From: Victivallales bacterium
GTDB lineage: Bacteria > Verrucomicrobiota > Lentisphaeria > Victivallales > Victivallaceae
Assembly: GCA_030634125.1 (NCBI GenBank)
Contig: DAOWBJ010000079.1
Location: 1 to 7,239, forward strand
Direction: 5' to 3'
DNA length: 7,239 bases
The translations under genes and the position numbers were made by a program. Shown here in pieces: positions 5,901-7,239 of this stretch. A model generated the notes under the pieces. It was not told the origin of the DNA, did no database searches, and worked only from the letters and a program-made list of their open reading frames with translations. Positions within the stretch are counted from its first letter, which is position 1, and every line of letters starts with the position of its first letter.

Positions 5901-6150
5901 AGTAAGTTTTACTCCAAATGCATGGGGAGATTACCAATACTGGCTGACGCAGGATAAAAAAACCTTAAAGCGAATCAATTCTTTAATTAAAGAATGCCTA
6001 AAAACTCCATTTGAAGGAACTGGAAAACCTGAACCTTTAAAACATTTGTTAGGCGGTTGCTGGTCAAGACGAATAGACAAATCCAACCGCATGGTGTACT
6101 TAGTTGAAAACGGAAAATTGCGAATATTACAACTGAGAAAACATTATTGA
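5893..6150 (+). CDS. yoeB: YoeB-type mRNA interferase toxin
   Basis: An 85-residue toxin (E. coli YoeB is 84). YoeB is a RelE-superfamily endoribonuclease that enters the ribosomal A site and cuts mRNA, stopping translation; it is neutralised by YefM. The alignment with E. coli YoeB is easy by eye: WGDYQYW (11-17), KRINSLIKE (26-34), TPFEGTGKPEPLKH (38-51), WSRRIDKSNRMVYLV (57-71) and the terminal RKHY. The catalytic residues known in E. coli (Glu46, Arg65, His83, Tyr84) correspond to Glu47, Arg66, His84 and Tyr85, so the toxin should be active. It overlaps yefM by 8 nt and shares its promoter. It ends 12 bp before inverted repeat copy 2. Confidence 0.95.
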   Translation: MLEVSFTPNAWGDYQYWLTQDKKTLKRINSLIKECLKTPFEGTGKPEPLKHLLGGCWSRRIDKSNRMVYLVENGKLRILQLRKHY

Positions 6151-6162
6151 GGTTATGAGGAA

Positions 6163-6350
6163 CTCGAACGTTCGCATCTTTTAAAATATTGCTTTGCTAT
6201 ATTTTAAAAGCCTCGCTATTCGAGAGCGGAATTGGTCTAATGCGCCAAAAGGGCTTAAATTTCGCCCATTGTGATGGGTGATAAGCGTTTTGCCTTTCAC
6301 TACGTTCAGGCTCAGCCTGCGCATAGTCCGCCGCTTAACCACGGAGCCGT
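6163..6350 (-). repeat. structured repeat, copy 2 (188 bp), inverted partner of 4805-4964
   Basis: Read on the minus strand it repeats the hairpin order of copy 1: ACG/CGT around GCTC (6350-6341); TAAGCG/CGCTTA (6332-6337 with 6282-6287); abutting it, a hairpin at 6262-6281 whose two 8-nt arms pair except for one A-C mismatch; a short GCC/GGC hairpin; CTCG/CGAG; a perfect 12-bp AT stem (6178-6210) with a 9-nt loop; and CGAACGTTCG at the end. The 28-bp block 6219-6246 is identical to 4881-4908 in reverse complement. The 28-bp length difference is fully explained: a 38-nt insertion at 6289-6326, minus 6 nt in the GCC/GGC loop and 4 nt in the first hairpin. It lies downstream of yoeB on the plus strand and downstream of the exported-protein gene on the minus strand. 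Confidence 0.85.
6289..6326 (-). repeat. 38-nt hairpin insertion inside repeat copy 2
   Basis: Present in copy 2 and absent from copy 1, where GCGGCGGA joins ACGCTT directly. On the minus strand it folds as CTA/TAG enclosing the perfect CAGGCT/AGCCTG stem, followed by GTGAAAGGCAAA. It extends the loop of the TAAGCG/CGCTTA hairpin without breaking its stem. Deletion from copy 1 is equally possible. Confidence 0.7.
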
Positions 6351-6366
6351 TACATCCGGCTTTTTT
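6345..6366 (+). terminator. intrinsic terminator candidate downstream of yoeB
   Basis: AGCCG (6345-6349), a 7-nt loop, CGGCT (6357-6361), then a run of T to 6366. This is a short but proper rho-independent layout for plus-strand transcription leaving the toxin-antitoxin operon. It shares bases with the first hairpin of repeat copy 2 (6341-6350), so the two folds exclude each other. It ends 3 bp before the stop codon of the opposing gene. Confidence 0.5.
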
Positions 6367-6368
6367 AT

Positions 6369-7076
6369 TTAAAAATTAACTAGCAAGGTTACGGGGAGAA
6401 ATCCATTGGGATTAAAGTTTACCAATCCAATCTGTAAACATGAATTTTTGCCTTTGTTCTTTTTGAATTTCTTTGATTGAAATTCCTCAAATTTTTTGTC
6501 CGGCTCCTGCGCGATGTTTACACCGCCAATTTGCAATCCTTTGAAAAGAGTAGTGGAAACATTGGTAATACCGAACTGGAAGCCTGTAAAAACAGCATCA
6601 GCACAATTTGCCCATCCCCATTGAGTACCAACAGAACTGGCAGATTTGCTTGCTATGTTATCTTCACTATCAGACCCGCCCCGATTATAAATACCTAACT
6701 GCATTCCGTTCATTTCGACTTCTGCGATATTGAAAAGACCTATGGTTAATCCATTCATAATGCCGGATGTATGGTTCGACCAGGCAGCTTGAAATCCATT
6801 AGCATTACCTGAATAGCAGATGAGACCAAGATCAAGACCGTTTACCGCTTTATTATATGTGTATATGGTTGAAAAACGGAAGACCTTGATTTCAGTTTCT
6901 TCGTCAGGCAGCTGCGCGGGAGAAAAAAATCCAATTCCAAACCATGAAAATTTTTCTATTTCAGTATCGTCGTCTTCAAGCCCCCTGATGAGCCTGGTCT
7001 CTTTCGCGGCCCGGCAAAATGTAATCCCCACTAAGGCGGCAATTAAAAAAACAATAAACTTTTTACTTTTGAACAT
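6369..7076 (-). CDS. exported LA_2272-type surface repeat protein
   Basis: A 235-residue protein. Residues 1-23 form a signal peptide (MFKSKK, then the hydrophobic FIVFLIAALVGITF, with likely cleavage after CRA). The mature part starts polar and acidic (GLEDDDTEIEK) and then carries degenerate repeats of the form (N)G-aromatic/hydrophobic-x-hydrophobic-G-hydrophobic-x-N: VNGLDLGLICYSG (78-90), MNGLTIGLFNIA (107-118), MNGMQLGIYNRG (122-133), FTGFQFGITNVS (163-174), FKGLQIGGVNIA (178-189) and CLQIGLVNFNPNG (213-225). It ends LLVNF, an aromatic C-terminus like that of outer-membrane proteins. This pattern matches the LA_2272 surface-repeat family known from Leptospira and from Lentisphaerota genomes; its function is unknown, and cell-surface or outer-membrane location is inferred. 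CTCCTT at 7085-7090 (AAGGAG on the coding strand) lies 8 nt before ATG, so the start is secure. Confidence 0.85.
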   Translation of the reverse strand: MFKSKKFIVFLIAALVGITFCRAAKETRLIRGLEDDDTEIEKFSWFGIGFFSPAQLPDEETEIKVFRFSTIYTYNKAVNGLDLGLICYSGNANGFQAAWSNHTSGIMNGLTIGLFNIAEVEMNGMQLGIYNRGGSDSEDNIASKSASSVGTQWGWANCADAVFTGFQFGITNVSTTLFKGLQIGGVNIAQEPDKKFEEFQSKKFKKNKGKNSCLQIGLVNFNPNGFLPVTLLVNF

Positions 7077-7084
7077 GCTGTAAT

Positions 7085-7090
7085 CTCCTT
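7085..7090 (-). promoter_or_regulatory. ribosome binding site of the exported repeat protein
   Basis: AAGGAG on the minus strand, 8 nt before the ATG at 7076. It is as strong as the site in front of the nitroreductase gene. Confidence 0.8.
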
Positions 7091-7108
7091 GATGATCAAT
7101 CAGTTGTT

Positions 7109-7193
7109 CAACCCCGTTCGGGGTTGGTGCATTTTACTGCTTCAAACCACAGGTTTTACCTGTGGCTATTTAAATTTAATCCCTCGGGGATTA
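7109..7193. repeat. cluster of three perfect palindromes (REP-like) upstream of the exported protein gene
   Basis: Three different perfect hairpins in 85 bp: CAACCCC/GGGGTTG with a 4-nt loop (7109-7126); CCACAGGT/ACCTGTGG with loop TTT (7147-7165); TAATCCC/GGGATTA with loop TCG (7177-7193). None is followed by a T-run on either strand, so they do not look like ordinary terminators. Strings of short palindromes of this kind resemble REP/BIME elements, which in many bacteria are spread by REP-associated Y1 transposases; that origin is inferred. For the minus-strand gene they fall in the likely 5' leader or promoter area. Confidence 0.6.
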
Positions 7194-7212
7194 CTAAAAA
7201 AAACTTGCGCAA

Positions 7213-7218
7213 TTGACA
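7213..7218 (+). promoter_or_regulatory. isolated -35-like TTGACA near the window edge
   Basis: A consensus TTGACA on the plus strand; a -10 at 17 bp would begin at 7236 and run off the window. The overlapping reverse-strand TTGTCA (7219-7214) could serve the exported-protein gene with TAGTAA (7196-7191) at 17 bp, but that -10 is poor. Neither reading is secure. Confidence 0.2.
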
Positions 7219-7239
7219 AGATTTTTCTTTTATCCTGTT

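Noticed and set aside
4805..6350. Retron or other reverse-transcriptase system using the repeat as its noncoding RNA
   Set aside because: No reverse transcriptase is encoded in the window; the enclosed genes are a membrane protein and yefM-yoeB.
6820..7083. Plus-strand reading frame opposite the exported protein gene
   Set aside because: It is the antisense shadow of a gene with a signal peptide, family repeats and a strong ribosome site; it lacks any of these.
7109..7193. CRISPR-like array from the spaced palindromes
   Set aside because: The three palindromes are different sequences, not copies of one repeat, and the gaps are 20 and 11 bp.

Overview
The window is a bacterial chromosomal segment with moderate G+C in its metabolic genes. 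A YeaD-type mutarotase sits beside a GNHTDY-type galactokinase, with a divergent cupin-AraC regulator and an LA_2272-type exported repeat protein. This combination, plus many intergenic palindromes, suggests a PVC-superphylum bacterium, perhaps a Lentisphaerota/Victivallales member. That placement is an inference from gene style; no rRNA or other marker gene is present.

Left part (1-2720): a small FMN nitroreductase and a 374-residue protein of unknown function form a translationally coupled pair (stop and start share one base). The pair runs head-on into an AraC-family regulator on the minus strand, with the two coding regions overlapping by 22 bp at their 3' ends. An AT-rich 153-bp region separates the regulator from the divergent sugar genes.

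Middle (2721-4784): a YeaD-family hexose(-phosphate) mutarotase and galactokinase, 3 bp apart, form an operon that should interconvert sugar anomers and phosphorylate alpha-D-galactose. The divergent AraC protein is the obvious candidate regulator. galT and galE are not in the window.

Right-middle (4785-6368): a cassette with a different look. Two long, inverted, strongly structured repeat copies (4805-4964 and 6163-6350) bracket an AT-rich segment holding a small four-helix membrane protein and a complete yefM-yoeB toxin-antitoxin operon with a textbook promoter and operator. The two repeats differ mainly by paired changes that keep the same hairpins, and one carries a 38-nt hairpin insertion. 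They could be terminal repeats of a mobile or flip-prone cassette, or a recurring structured 3'-end element of this genome. No transposase or recombinase is encoded between them.

Right end (6369-7239): a minus-strand exported protein of the LA_2272 surface-repeat type, preceded by a leader region with three successive unrelated perfect palindromes.

The least explained parts are the paired structured repeats around the toxin-antitoxin cassette, the unknown 374-residue protein, and the palindrome cluster at the right end.
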